Source: Leptolyngbya sp. PCC 6406
GTDB taxonomy: Bacteria > Cyanobacteriota > Cyanobacteriia > Phormidesmidales > Phormidesmidaceae
Assembly (NCBI RefSeq): GCF_000332095.2
Contig: NZ_KI913949.1
Span: forward strand, 5,232,814 to 5,296,813
Reading direction: 5' to 3'
Length of the DNA: 64,000 nucleotides
The notes beneath the pieces are model-generated. The model did no database searches. It saw only the letters and a program-made list of their open reading frames with translations, and had not been told where the DNA came from. This document shows positions 34,275 through 43,184 of this stretch, piece after piece. The stretch's first letter is position 1; the number at the start of each line of letters is the position of its first letter. The position numbers were made by a program, and so were the translations under genes.

Positions 34275-35678
34275 ATGGCTTCACAGTTTGATCGCTACAC
34301 CGATCAGGTGGCGGATCTGGTGGCTCGCTACCGCGATCGCGTCGATTACTTGATGGTGCGCCTAGAGGAGTCGGAGGGCACTGACATCCTGTTGCGGGGA
34401 GGCATTGTGGAAACCCTCAGCGAAGGACTCTCCCTCGGGGGCCAAGTGCGGGCCTGCCATCGGGGGGGCTGGGGCTTTGCCAGCTTTAACCAATTAGACG
34501 ATCTGAAAGGACAACTGGAGGCCGCGATCGCGGCTGCTCATTTAGTAGGGGACGATGAAACCCTGCTGGCCCCGGTGGATCCGATTCAAACCACCTATCG
34601 AATGCCCCTGACCGGCAGCGATCCGCGCCAGATTCCCCTCAGCCGCAAAAAGGATTTGTGTAGCCGCTACAGCGAAATCTTGCAGGGGGTAGACCAGCGC
34701 ATCACCACCTCCTCCGTCCGCTATAACGACCTCACCCAGCACATTTTGCTCGTCACCTCCGAGGGCACCCTGATCGACCAGCGCTGGTCTGATATGGAGA
34801 TGCGCCTTGCCGCCACCGCCCGCAACGGTGAAACGGTTCAAACGGGGCAAGAAACTACGGGATCCCGACGGGCCTTTGAGGATCTAGAGCATCTAGAACC
34901 CCAGGTGTTAGGGGCCGCAGGGCGGGCCGTCGCCGCCCTCGATCTGCCCCCGGTCAAGGGCAACACCTATACCGTCGTGATTGACCCGATTTTGACGGGG
35001 CTGTTTGTCCACGAAGCCTTTGGCCACCTGTCGGAAGCGGACATGGCCTACGAAAACCCAGACTTGCTAGAGGTGATGACCCTGGGGCGGCGGTTTGGTC
35101 CCAACGGCCTAAATATTTTTGATGGAGCCGCCCCCGAGGGCCACCGGGGCAGCTATCGCTACGACGACGAGGGCACCCCCGCCACCACGACCCAATTGAT
35201 CGACAATGGGACGTTGGTAGGACGGCTCCATTCCCGCGAGACCGCTGGCAAGCTGGGGGAAGCAGCTACGGGGAATGCCCGTTGCCTCAGCTACCATTAC
35301 CCGCCCCTGGTGCGGATGACCAATACCTGGATTGCGCGCGGCAACACCCCCGTAGCGGACCTGTTCTCCGACATTGAGGAGGGGGTCTATGCCCGCAACT
35401 GGCAAGGGGGCATGACCAATGGGGAAATGTTTACCTTCACCGCTGGGGAAGCCTGGATGATCCGCAAGGGAGAACAGGCGGAACCCGTGCGGGATGTCAC
35501 CCTCTCGGGCAATGTGTTTCGCACCCTGGCGGACATTGAGGGCATTGGCGACGATTTCTACTGGGATGAGTCGGGGGGCTGCGGCAAAGGGGGCCAGAGT
35601 GGCCTGCCCGTGGGCTGTGGCGGGCCGAGTCTTCGGATCCGCAATGTGGTCGTGGGTGGCGAGGCGGCTAGCGAGTGA
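34275..35678 (+). CDS. tldD: TldD/PmbA-family metalloprotease, TldD type
   Basis: From ATG 34275 (MASQFDRY) the protein has 467 residues. The zinc-binding motif HEAFGHLSEAD (about residues 250-260) is the HExxxH of TldD. Other family segments are EGLSLGGQVRA, DNGTLVGRLHSRETA and GCGKGGQSGLPVGCGGP near the C-terminus. In E. coli TldD works with TldE/PmbA to process unfolded peptides such as microcins; no PmbA gene is in this window. The stop overlaps the next gene start (TGATG). Confidence 0.93.
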   Translation: MASQFDRYTDQVADLVARYRDRVDYLMVRLEESEGTDILLRGGIVETLSEGLSLGGQVRACHRGGWGFASFNQLDDLKGQLEAAIAAAHLVGDDETLLAPVDPIQTTYRMPLTGSDPRQIPLSRKKDLCSRYSEILQGVDQRITTSSVRYNDLTQHILLVTSEGTLIDQRWSDMEMRLAATARNGETVQTGQETTGSRRAFEDLEHLEPQVLGAAGRAVAALDLPPVKGNTYTVVIDPILTGLFVHEAFGHLSEADMAYENPDLLEVMTLGRRFGPNGLNIFDGAAPEGHRGSYRYDDEGTPATTTQLIDNGTLVGRLHSRETAGKLGEAATGNARCLSYHYPPLVRMTNTWIARGNTPVADLFSDIEEGVYARNWQGGMTNGEMFTFTAGEAWMIRKGEQAEPVRDVTLSGNVFRTLADIEGIGDDFYWDESGGCGKGGQSGLPVGCGGPSLRIRNVVVGGEAASE

Positions 35679-36454
35679 TGCGGCTGTCCCAGGGGCACCT
35701 GACGCTGTTGGACTATTGTCCCCGGCGGTTTCAGCATACGGTGTTGGATTCGTTGATGGTGCCTACCAATCCAGACCTGCTGGCGGGGCAGCGGTGGGGC
35801 AATCGCTTCCACTTGATGATGCAGCAGCGGGAGATGGGGTTACCCGTGGAGCCAGTCCTGGCAGAGGATCCGGAACTGCAAGCGGCGGTGACGGCTTTGG
35901 CGGCGGCGGATCCCAGCCTGTTTGAACACCACGAGCGCTTTCGCCAGAGTGAACATGGCCGCGCTCTTGTCCTGAACGGCTATTGGTTCACCGTGATCTA
36001 CGACCTGCTGCGGCTGTGGGACGGGCAAGGGGAGATTATTGACTGGAAAACCTATCTGAATCCCCGCAACCTCAATTTTTTATCACGGGACTGGCAAACA
36101 CGCCTCTACTGCTATGTGCTGGTGGAGACTACGGATCTGTCCCCCGATCAGGTGACGATGACCTATTGGTTTGTGCGCACTCGCGATCCCGTCACTCAGG
36201 AGCAGCAGCCCCAGCGGGTGCAGATTCCCTACAGCGCCCAGCGCCATGCCCAGACCCATATCGATTTACTGCGCCTGACGGATTACCTCACCCAGGCCAT
36301 GGCCACCTCTAATCCCCTACCTCAAATCCCAGAGACCCAGGTAGAGAAATGCGCCCACTGCCCCTTCATGATGCGATGTCAACGGGGATCGGCTCGTGGT
36401 GATGAGACCCCAGAGCTGCCACCGCTGGAGGCTATTCCTGAAGTTGTCCTTTAG
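35678..36454 (+). CDS. PD-(D/E)XK nuclease-family protein with Fe-S-type cysteines
   Basis: The protein has 258 residues; GTG 35675 is an alternative start. The active-site strand reads GEIIDWKTY (D-x-K, about residues 115-123), and a Gln/Tyr motif follows (DWQTRLYCYVLVE). One Cys in LLDYCPRRF (about residue 14) and the C-terminal cluster CAHCPFMMRC fit the four-Cys Fe-S layout of Cas4/AddB-like nucleases. It overlaps the tldD stop by one base, so it is translationally coupled. Its DNA repair role is inferred from fold only, and there is no cas gene nearby. Confidence 0.85.
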   Translation: MRLSQGHLTLLDYCPRRFQHTVLDSLMVPTNPDLLAGQRWGNRFHLMMQQREMGLPVEPVLAEDPELQAAVTALAAADPSLFEHHERFRQSEHGRALVLNGYWFTVIYDLLRLWDGQGEIIDWKTYLNPRNLNFLSRDWQTRLYCYVLVETTDLSPDQVTMTYWFVRTRDPVTQEQQPQRVQIPYSAQRHAQTHIDLLRLTDYLTQAMATSNPLPQIPETQVEKCAHCPFMMRCQRGSARGDETPELPPLEAIPEVVL

Positions 36455-36525
36455 AGGGTGGGAGCGGTATTGGGGGGTTAGGGCAATCCCTTGCCTTGAC
36501 CGTGCTCAAGTAAACTCCTCCTAAC

Positions 36526-36616
36526 ATCCCCTCTTGGGAGGGGTGCCCCGGAAGAACCCACCCTCCGCCCCCTCCCAAGAGGGTCTGAGCAATCCCCTCT
36601 TGGGAGGGGTGCCCGG
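36526..36616. repeat. CCCCTCTTGGGAGGGG repeat cluster
   Basis: Two direct copies of ATCCCCTCTTGGGAGGGGTG (36526 and 36592) flank an inverted partial copy (CCCCCTCCCAAGAGGG, 36568-36583) in the spacer before cbiD. Each copy is itself palindromic around CTTGGGAG. It has no coding meaning, though an open frame from 36534 runs through it into cbiD. Confidence 0.8.
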
Positions 36617-36686
36617 AGGGTGGGGTGGGTCACGGGTGGGTCAGGGTATGGGGATATTGGGGTGTCGGAGGAGTGAGAACAGAAAA

Positions 36687-37832
36687 ATGATGACTGCACC
36701 CCGATCGGGTTATACCCTGCCCGTGTTTGCTTGTGCCAGTGCGATCGCGGCTCTACGCCACCTGCAAGATCCCCAAGACAGTCCTCCGGGGGTAACCGTG
36801 AACCTGCTGGAACCACCGGAGCAGGTGGATATCCCCATTGAACAAATCGCCACCCTACCGGACGGCAGCGCATTGGCCATTACCCGCAGCGATCCCGGTG
36901 ACAATCTAGACCTGACCCGCCACACGCCAATCTGGACGGTGGTAGCGTGGGGAGGGGAGGATCAAGCCGATCCCCTAGAGATTACGGGCGGAGAAGGGGT
37001 GGGGCGTCAGGTGCAGGCGGGCGATCGTCCCGCCATCTATGCCTATGCCCAGCGGCTATTCCAGGCCAACCTTACCCCCCTGCTACGGTCGGGGCAGAAA
37101 ATCCGAGTCACGGTGATTCTGCCGGAGGGACGCGCCTTGGCAGAGCGCACCTCCAACGCCGCCTTTGGCGTCGTCGAGGGGTTGTCCCTGCTGGGCACAA
37201 CGGGAATCTCCCAACCCCTCAGCGCCCCCGGCCAACTGGAGGTGTTCCGCCAAAGCCTGCGGGAAAAGGCGACCCAGTTCGACACTCTCGTTTTTTGTGT
37301 GGGGGAGAACGGTCTGGACAAGGCTCTGAGCCTGGGCATTCCCCCAGAACAACGGGTCAAAACCGCCAACTGGCTGGGGCCGCTGCTGGTGGAAGCTGCC
37401 TTGAGTGGGGTAACGGCGGTGTTGCTGCTGGGCTACCACGGCAAGCTGATCAAACTGGCGGGGGGCATTTTCCACACCCATCACCATGTCGCCGACGGTC
37501 GCCAGGAAATCTTAACTGCGATCGCAGCCGCCCAGGGCTTACCCACCCCAGCGGTGCAAACCCTGCTGCAATCCGCCACCGTGGAGGCGGGACTGGCTCA
37601 CCTGCGCCACTTAGACACCACTCAAGGCTCGGACTGGGTAGAGCGCATCTATGGAGACCTGGTAACCCGCGTAGATCGACGAGCCGCGATCTACGCGGCC
37701 ACCCACTGTGGTGATCAGCGCCGGACCTCGGGCCATCATCCCCTTCTGATTGGCACGGCCATGTTTGACCGGGGGCGGGATTTGATCGCCGTCAGCGATG
37801 GGGGTCGGTCGCTTCTTCCGCAGCTTTGGTAA
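36687..37832 (+). CDS. cbiD: cobalt-precorrin-5B C(1)-methyltransferase
   Basis: From ATG 36687 (MMTAPRSGYTLPVFACASAIAAL, in pieces) the protein has 381 residues. CbiD signatures include the RSGYTLPVF start, GGEGVGRQV, ITRSDPGDNLDLTRHTPIW, LGTTGIS and LGYHGKLIKLAGGIFHTHH. It methylates C1 of the corrin ring in the anaerobic cobalamin pathway, which cyanobacteria use to make pseudocobalamin. The open frame extends upstream to 36534 but that part is repeat DNA. No other cobalamin gene is adjacent. Confidence 0.94.
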   Translation: MMTAPRSGYTLPVFACASAIAALRHLQDPQDSPPGVTVNLLEPPEQVDIPIEQIATLPDGSALAITRSDPGDNLDLTRHTPIWTVVAWGGEDQADPLEITGGEGVGRQVQAGDRPAIYAYAQRLFQANLTPLLRSGQKIRVTVILPEGRALAERTSNAAFGVVEGLSLLGTTGISQPLSAPGQLEVFRQSLREKATQFDTLVFCVGENGLDKALSLGIPPEQRVKTANWLGPLLVEAALSGVTAVLLLGYHGKLIKLAGGIFHTHHHVADGRQEILTAIAAAQGLPTPAVQTLLQSATVEAGLAHLRHLDTTQGSDWVERIYGDLVTRVDRRAAIYAATHCGDQRRTSGHHPLLIGTAMFDRGRDLIAVSDGGRSLLPQLW

Positions 37833-38054
37833 GCTAAGAGGAATCTTTTGAGCCCCCTTCTTTAGAATTCGTTGTAGATTCAGTCTTCCTCCAGATTTTC
37901 CCGTGGGGCGCTAGTCCGACGGCTATTGAAGTTTTCATTGACAGGACTGGGACTGGCCGCTGCCATCGCCATCCAGTGCCGCCATCACTTCCCGGCAGTA
38001 ATGGCAACCTATGTATCCCTTTGATCCCCAGACGATTATTTTAGGACTGAGATC

Positions 38055-39668
38055 GTGACCCTCCAAACCCAAAACCCCGCATCTCCCCAAAATCCTGCTG
38101 CCAGTGAGATTAATCGCCAAATGTTAATCATTTTGGATTTTGGTTCCCAATATTCCGAGCTGATCGCCCGCCGCATCCGCGAAACAGAAGTCTACTCAGA
38201 GGTGCTGTCCTACCGCACCACCGCTGAGCAACTGCGCCAGCTCAACCCCAAGGGCATCATTCTCTCTGGCGGTCCCAACTCCGTCTATGCCGACTATGCC
38301 CCCCAGTGTGATCCCGCAATTTGGGACATGGGCGTCCCCATATTGGGCGTCTGCTACGGGATGCAGTTGATGGTGCAGCAACTCGGAGGCAAGGTAGAGC
38401 AGGCAAACCGGGGAGAATACGGCAAAGCCTCTCTGCACATCGACGATCCCATCGATTTGCTCACCAATGTGGAAGAAGGCGTCACCATGTGGATGAGCCA
38501 CGGGGACTCAGTCACCGCCATCCCCCCTGGCTTTGAAATCTTGGCCCATACGGACAATACGCCTAACGCCGCGATCGCACACCACGGACGCAAACTCTAC
38601 GGCGTCCAGTTCCACCCCGAAGTGGTCCATTCCAAAGGGGGACAGGCGCTGATTCGCAATTTCGTCTACCACATCTGCAAGTGCCAACCCACCTGGACCA
38701 CTGAAGCCTTTGTAGAAGAGGCCATTCGAGAGGTGCGGGCCAAGGTGGGCGACAAGCGGGTGTTGCTAGCCCTCTCCGGCGGCGTCGATTCCTCCACCCT
38801 GGCCTTTTTGCTCCATAAGGCCATTGGCGATCAGCTCACCTGCATGTTCATCGACCAAGGCTTCATGCGCAAGGAGGAACCGGAGCGCTTAGTCAAGCTG
38901 TTCCATGAACAGTTCCATATTGGGGTCGAGTATATTAATGCCCGCGATCGCTTCATAGACCGGGTCGCAGGCATCACCGATCCCGAAGAAAAACGCAAGT
39001 GCATCGGTCATGAATTCATCCGCGTCTTTGAGGAAGAATCCCAGCGCCTCGGCCCCTTTGATTACCTAGCCCAGGGCACCCTCTACCCCGACGTGATCGA
39101 ATCCGCCGACACCAATATTGATCCCAAAACAGGGGAGCGGGTGGCGGTCAAGATCAAGAGCCACCACAATGTCGGCGGCCTGCCCAAAGATCTGCAATTC
39201 AAGCTGGTGGAACCCCTGCGCAAGCTCTTTAAAGATGAAGTGCGAAAGGTCGGACGCTCCGTCGGCTTACCGGAAGAAATTGTCCGCCGCCATCCCTTCC
39301 CCGGCCCCGGCCTCGCCATCCGCATCCTGGGAGAAGTCACCGCCGAAAAGCTGAACATTCTGCGGGATGCCGACTACATTGTGCGAGAAGAAATCCGCAT
39401 CCGGGGGCTCTACCACGACTTCTGGCAAGCCTTCGCCGTGCTCCTTCCCGTCCGCAGTGTAGGCGTCATGGGGGATCAGCGCACCTATGCCTACCCCATC
39501 GTGCTGCGGCTGGTGTCCAGCGAAGACGGCATGACCGCCGACTGGTCCCGCGCCTCCTATGACCTCCTAGAAGCCATCTCCAACCGCATTGTCAACGAGG
39601 TCGAAGGGGTCAACCGCGTCGTCTACGACATCACCTCCAAACCTCCCGGCACCATCGAATGGGAATAA
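38055..39668 (+). CDS. guaA: GMP synthase (glutamine-hydrolysing)
   Basis: The protein has 537 residues with a GTG start at 38055. The N-terminal class I amidotransferase shows GVCYGMQLM (nucleophile Cys) and FHPEVVHS. The ATP-pyrophosphatase domain has [14 protein letters not shown] (P-loop), and the C-terminal dimerisation domain ends KPPGTIEWE, the canonical GuaA ending. It converts XMP to GMP. The first ~20 residues ([17 protein letters not shown]) are a variable extension. It converges with dnaX, whose stop is only 25 bp away. Confidence 0.98.
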   Translation: MTLQTQNPASPQNPAASEINRQMLIILDFGSQYSELIARRIRETEVYSEVLSYRTTAEQLRQLNPKGIILSGGPNSVYADYAPQCDPAIWDMGVPILGVCYGMQLMVQQLGGKVEQANRGEYGKASLHIDDPIDLLTNVEEGVTMWMSHGDSVTAIPPGFEILAHTDNTPNAAIAHHGRKLYGVQFHPEVVHSKGGQALIRNFVYHICKCQPTWTTEAFVEEAIREVRAKVGDKRVLLALSGGVDSSTLAFLLHKAIGDQLTCMFIDQGFMRKEEPERLVKLFHEQFHIGVEYINARDRFIDRVAGITDPEEKRKCIGHEFIRVFEEESQRLGPFDYLAQGTLYPDVIESADTNIDPKTGERVAVKIKSHHNVGGLPKDLQFKLVEPLRKLFKDEVRKVGRSVGLPEEIVRRHPFPGPGLAIRILGEVTAEKLNILRDADYIVREEIRIRGLYHDFWQAFAVLLPVRSVGVMGDQRTYAYPIVLRLVSSEDGMTADWSRASYDLLEAISNRIVNEVEGVNRVVYDITSKPPGTIEWE

Positions 39669-39693
39669 CGGCTGGGTTTATAGCTGGAAGGCT

Positions 39694-42600
39694 CTAAAAC
39701 GGCACATCATTATCGGGTTTAGGCTGGGGGGGCACGTCCTGCTCCCCATCAGCCGCTGGCTCTGGACCCATCGCCAAATCCGTCTCCTCCGGATCCACCA
39801 CCTGACCGTTAAAAAACTCAGCAAAGCTTCTGACCGCCCGGTCCATATCGGACTCTGGTGTCCAGGCAGGCGGTTCTCCAGAAGATGGGCTCGGCGGCAC
39901 ATCTGAGGCCGGGGGAGATGGGGGCGCTGGGGGTGGGGCAACGGTCGGTGGGTTGGGCCGGGGCGGCGCTGGGGGTGGAGAGGCTGGAGGGGACGGATCG
40001 GGCGGCGGTGCCGAGGGTGGCGTGATGGCCCCTTGGGGCCGGTCCCTGACCGTCCCAGTTCCACCGCCACTTCCCGTTCCCGTGCCGCCTCCTGTTCCCG
40101 CGTTCGCCTCTGGAGACTCCGCCACCTCTAAGCTGGCCTTGACCGGATGCTGAAAGACCTGCTCAAAGGCAGCTTCGAGATTGGCAATACGTCCCTGGGC
40201 CATCTTAAACAGGGGCTTGGATTTGATGCCGATACGGGCGACTTGACCATCGAAGCCGAGCAAATACCCCTGTTGTTGCATGAGGGCACGAGTACCCAAG
40301 GGCACAAGCCGCCCCACCACCTGAGCCCAGATCTGGGGTAGGTCTAGGTTGGGGGCAGCGGCGCTCTCCGGAGGCGCTGGAGGCGGTGGGGTGGGAGGAG
40401 TCTGGGCTGAAGCCGGGGTGGGAGGTGGAGGATTCTGGGCTGGAGGATTCTGGGCCGACGACCTAGGGGGAACAGCCGGAGATGACGTTGGCAGCGGCGG
40501 CGGGGATTCGGAAACCTGCGGGGATGGCGGAATCTGCGATGGTCTCCGATCGGCCTCTGGCCATCGCCCTGCACCCGACTGGGGTGCAGGGGGAACAGCG
40601 GGTGTGTGAAAAGGGGTTCCGGTTGCCGGGGCACTGGGGGCGGACCGATTTAGGGACGAAGGCAGCAACCCCAACAGCGTCACCTCCAGCCAAAGGCGGG
40701 GCTGCGTTGTCCCCTTGATCTGTCCCTCAGCGCTCCGCAACACCTGTTGCCCCGCCAACAGCGTGGCCAAGTCCACAGCCGCCACGAATTCCTGCATAGC
40801 GGTCCAGGTCGAGGGCGTCACCGCCACCAGATCACTACGCCCCGCTGCGGTTTTCGCGATGAGTAAATCCCGATAAAAGCCCGCCAGGTTTTGCAACACG
40901 ATGATCGGCTCCCGACCTCGATCCATCAACTGACGGGCCGTGTCCAGCACCGTGATGCCGTCATCACTGGCGATCGCCTGCACCAGAGCCATCAAGTCCC
41001 GCTCCGGTACCGCCCCCACCAGATCCCACACCTTCTCCGCCGTGACCGGGGGCTCCAGCAGGCTGAGCTGATCCAGCAGGCTTTCCGCATCCCGCAGTCC
41101 TCCCTGGGCCACCTGCCCCACCAACCGCACCGCCGTCTCCGTAATCTGAATTTCCTCCGTGGCCGCAATAGTTCGCAGATGATCCACCATCGCTTCTATG
41201 GGAATGCGACGGAAGTCAAACCGCTGACAGCGGGAAATAATCGTCGGTAACACCCGCTGAGGATCCGTCGTCGCCAGCACAAAAATCACCTGCTCCGGCG
41301 GCTCCTCCAAGGTCTTCAGCAACGCATTAAAAGCAGCGGTGCTCAACATATGGCAGTTATGGACCAGTAGGCCATTAGCCACAAAGTTGTGGTTATCCTC
41401 CACCTCAATGTCGTATACCCGCTCAACCCCAGCGGGGCGGACAGATACGACCGTCTCCAAACTTGTAGTCCATTGCTGGAATGGCGTAGGAGTTATGGTC
41501 AGCAAGCCACTGTCTCGCAGCATTTGCCCCCAGGGCAATGTAGAGGTAGGTTCTACTGGAATTACGCCTGGTATAGCTGTGAACCTCTGCTCCATAGCCC
41601 AATCCGTTAAGCCACGTGGCAATAAGGATGTTGTCTGCCTCGCTGTAGCCTTCAGTGTGGAAGCAGATCCGAGGACTTCCCTGGGGGCTAAGGGCCAAGG
41701 CTCCATCATCCATGTACCACCAGGCTCGTCCTTCTGGGGACAGTTGAGAGAGCCACTGTTCGGAAACGGTTTTACTACTGCCGTCGGGCTTGACACACTG
41801 GAAGACTGCCACCAAGTCAGGGTGACAGATGGTTCGGCAACACACTGACTCAGCACCATAGCCTTGATTGGCGGCGATTCTAAGCTTGGGCTGTAAAATG
41901 GCCAGCCGCTCAGCTTTGTATTCCATCCAAGCCAATTGGGCAGATCCGTGGGTCCAAGCCAGTCTGGGGAATCGGCTATGTTGATTGGGGTAGGTGATAG
42001 AGCCATCTCCCAAAAGAGTGCCGTAGATGAGTCCCAAATTTTCAGAGGAGATAGAGGAAGCTTGGGTAATGTATTTTTGGGTTCTGAGATCCCAATTACC
42101 GTGTCCTTTTCGATAGGGATGTCTCTTCCAGTAAGACTGAATGCTTTCAAGCCCTTTGCCTTTCCGCTGCAAGAACTGGGGAATATCCAATTTCTCTCCG
42201 CAGCCACAGTTACAGGGGGGGCGTAGGGATTCTGCTTGCTCCAGGATGACTTGGTGGTCGTAGGTCTTTTGGCCGTAGGCATTTCCCTTAAGTTGGTGGC
42301 CTCGGACAAAGCGGCGGGGACGACCATCGGTACCCCATTGGTAGATGAGAGTCCCGCAGCCACAGGCACAGGGGATAGTATCGTCGTTTTTGCGCGAACG
42401 TCCCTTGCGGCTAGCCATCCTGTCTGCGTCCGAATTAAATGGTTTTCAGTACACCGGATGGTCCGGTGGGTGGTCTTAATCTCTAAAACTGGGCGAATTC
42501 CTTGATTGAGCCAACGGCGGACGGATTTCCATTCCCAATTGTGTGTCGTCTCGTTGTAGCTGAGTACCTGTTTGCCTTTCAGATTGGGATCATCGATTCT

Positions 42601-43032
42601 AAACAAACCATCCTGGGTCAGAACTTGGGAGTCTCCCGTTAGGCACTCGTCAATGACATAAACCTTGTAGCGGCATTGGACGGGGGCGAATTGGGCGCGT
42701 TCGATGAGTTCGCGGATGTTATCGACGCCGGTGTTGCTGGCGGCGTCGATTTCAACAATGTCGAGGATGGAGCCCCGGCTGACGCCCTGGCACACGTCGC
42801 AGGTGCCGCAGGGGGTGGCGGTGGGGGTAGGACTACTGAGGCAATTAAGGGATTTGGCTAGGATGCGAGCGCTGGAGGTTTTGCCCGTGCCTCGGGGGCC
42901 GCAGAAAAGATAGGCTGGGGCAATGCGACCCTGACCCAAGGCGTTGGTGAGGGTCAGCGCGATCGCATCTTGGCCCACCAGTTGGTCAAAGGTCTGGGGG
43001 CGGTATTTGTGGTGTAGCGGTTCATAGCCCAT
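39694..43032 (-). CDS. dnaX: DNA polymerase III gamma/tau subunit with an in-frame intein
   Basis: From ATG 43032 (MGYEPLHHKYRPQTF) the precursor has 1112 residues. The clamp-loader ATPase has Walker A GPRGTGKT (about residues 45-52) and zinc-type cysteines (LNC..PCGTCDVC). Its Walker B segment KVYVIDE is interrupted after Glu129 by an intein of 430 residues (130-559). The host sequence resumes with CHMLSTAAFNALLKTLEEPPEQVIF. The region after the ATPase is very Pro/Ser-rich and ends DNDVPF. Splicing is needed to restore the ATPase site, so the intein must be active or dnaX would fail. The precursor frame also stays open across an overlapping endonuclease gene. Confidence 0.97.
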   Translation of the reverse strand: MGYEPLHHKYRPQTFDQLVGQDAIALTLTNALGQGRIAPAYLFCGPRGTGKTSSARILAKSLNCLSSPTPTATPCGTCDVCQGVSRGSILDIVEIDAASNTGVDNIRELIERAQFAPVQCRYKVYVIDECLTGDSQVLTQDGLFRIDDPNLKGKQVLSYNETTHNWEWKSVRRWLNQGIRPVLEIKTTHRTIRCTENHLIRTQTGWLAARDVRAKTTILSPVPVAAGLSSTNGVPMVVPAALSEATNLREMPTAKRPTTTKSSWSKQNPYAPPVTVAAERNWIFPSSCSGKAKGLKAFSLTGRDIPIEKDTVIGISEPKNTLPKLPLSPLKIWDSSTALFWEMALSPTPINIADSPDWLGPTDLPNWLGWNTKLSGWPFYSPSLESPPIKAMVLSQCVAEPSVTLTWWQSSSVSSPTAVVKPFPNSGSLNCPQKDEPGGTWMMEPWPLAPREVLGSASTLKATARQTTSLLPRGLTDWAMEQRFTAIPGVIPVEPTSTLPWGQMLRDSGLLTITPTPFQQWTTSLETVVSVRPAGVERVYDIEVEDNHNFVANGLLVHNCHMLSTAAFNALLKTLEEPPEQVIFVLATTDPQRVLPTIISRCQRFDFRRIPIEAMVDHLRTIAATEEIQITETAVRLVGQVAQGGLRDAESLLDQLSLLEPPVTAEKVWDLVGAVPERDLMALVQAIASDDGITVLDTARQLMDRGREPIIVLQNLAGFYRDLLIAKTAAGRSDLVAVTPSTWTAMQEFVAAVDLATLLAGQQVLRSAEGQIKGTTQPRLWLEVTLLGLLPSSLNRSAPSAPATGTPFHTPAVPPAPQSGAGRWPEADRRPSQIPPSPQVSESPPPLPTSSPAVPPRSSAQNPPAQNPPPPTPASAQTPPTPPPPAPPESAAAPNLDLPQIWAQVVGRLVPLGTRALMQQQGYLLGFDGQVARIGIKSKPLFKMAQGRIANLEAAFEQVFQHPVKASLEVAESPEANAGTGGGTGTGSGGGTGTVRDRPQGAITPPSAPPPDPSPPASPPPAPPRPNPPTVAPPPAPPSPPASDVPPSPSSGEPPAWTPESDMDRAVRSFAEFFNGQVVDPEETDLAMGPEPAADGEQDVPPQPKPDNDVPF
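41356..42645 (-). other. DnaX intein (430 codons)
   Basis: The intein starts at Cys (block A CLTGDSQVL) and shows block B TTHRTIRCTENHLIRT with the TxxH-type motif. It ends with block F RVYDIEVEDNHNFVA and block G NGLLVHN, followed by Cys as the first C-extein residue. All canonical splicing residues (Cys1, block B His, penultimate His, Asn, Cys+1) are present. The ~330 residues between blocks B and F contain no LAGLIDADG or HNH motif in this frame and look like low-complexity Ser/Thr/Pro-rich sequence. They are the shadow of an endonuclease gene in the -1 frame. It sits in the DEAD-like Walker B motif of DnaX. Confidence 0.95.
41423..42418 (-). CDS. LAGLIDADG homing endonuclease nested out-of-frame inside the dnaX intein
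   Basis: The protein has 331 residues, on the same strand as dnaX but in the -1 frame. The N-terminus carries two Cys clusters (CACGCG near residue 17 and CNCGCGE near 70) plus RPRRFVRGHQLKG and YRKGHGN, typical of intron/intein endonuclease accessory regions. The nuclease core has LGLIYGTLLGDGSI (about 128-141) and WWYMDDGALAL (about 237-247), the two acidic motifs of the LAGLIDADG_2 type. ATG 42418 is the first start after an in-frame TGA at 42448-42446; there is no good Shine-Dalgarno (CAGACAGG just before ATG). The TGA stop lies in the codons of intein block F. It presumably cleaves intein-less dnaX alleles. Confidence 0.92.
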   Translation of the reverse strand: MASRKGRSRKNDDTIPCACGCGTLIYQWGTDGRPRRFVRGHQLKGNAYGQKTYDHQVILEQAESLRPPCNCGCGEKLDIPQFLQRKGKGLESIQSYWKRHPYRKGHGNWDLRTQKYITQASSISSENLGLIYGTLLGDGSITYPNQHSRFPRLAWTHGSAQLAWMEYKAERLAILQPKLRIAANQGYGAESVCCRTICHPDLVAVFQCVKPDGSSKTVSEQWLSQLSPEGRAWWYMDDGALALSPQGSPRICFHTEGYSEADNILIATWLNGLGYGAEVHSYTRRNSSRTYLYIALGANAARQWLADHNSYAIPAMDYKFGDGRICPPRWG

Positions 43033-43184
43033 AGCTCTACGATACCGGGGCACGCCGTCTCCGGCACCTTTCCTAAGACCGTCCTGATCCATCCGCATTC
43101 CATTGTAAGAAGGAGAGGAGAAGGGGTACAGGAATGGCGTAGACTGGGAACTCGATTTCTGCGGGAACTCTCTAGAACACTGTC

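Noticed and set aside
37905-38025. Short frame reading RRLLKFSLTGLGLAAAIAI before guaA
   Set aside because: There is no ATG/GTG/TTG start in frame after the preceding stop, and it resembles nothing I know.
40344-40720. Overlapping open frames in the Pro-rich part of dnaX on both strands
   Set aside because: GC-rich low-complexity sequence leaves all frames open; unlike the intein region, none contains a recognisable domain.
42430-42650. A -1 programmed frameshift site feeding the nested endonuclease, as in E. coli dnaX
   Set aside because: In the only usable window (after the TGA at 42448-42446) I see no A AAA AAG-type slippery heptamer or strong downstream hairpin, so independent initiation at ATG 42418 is the simpler model.
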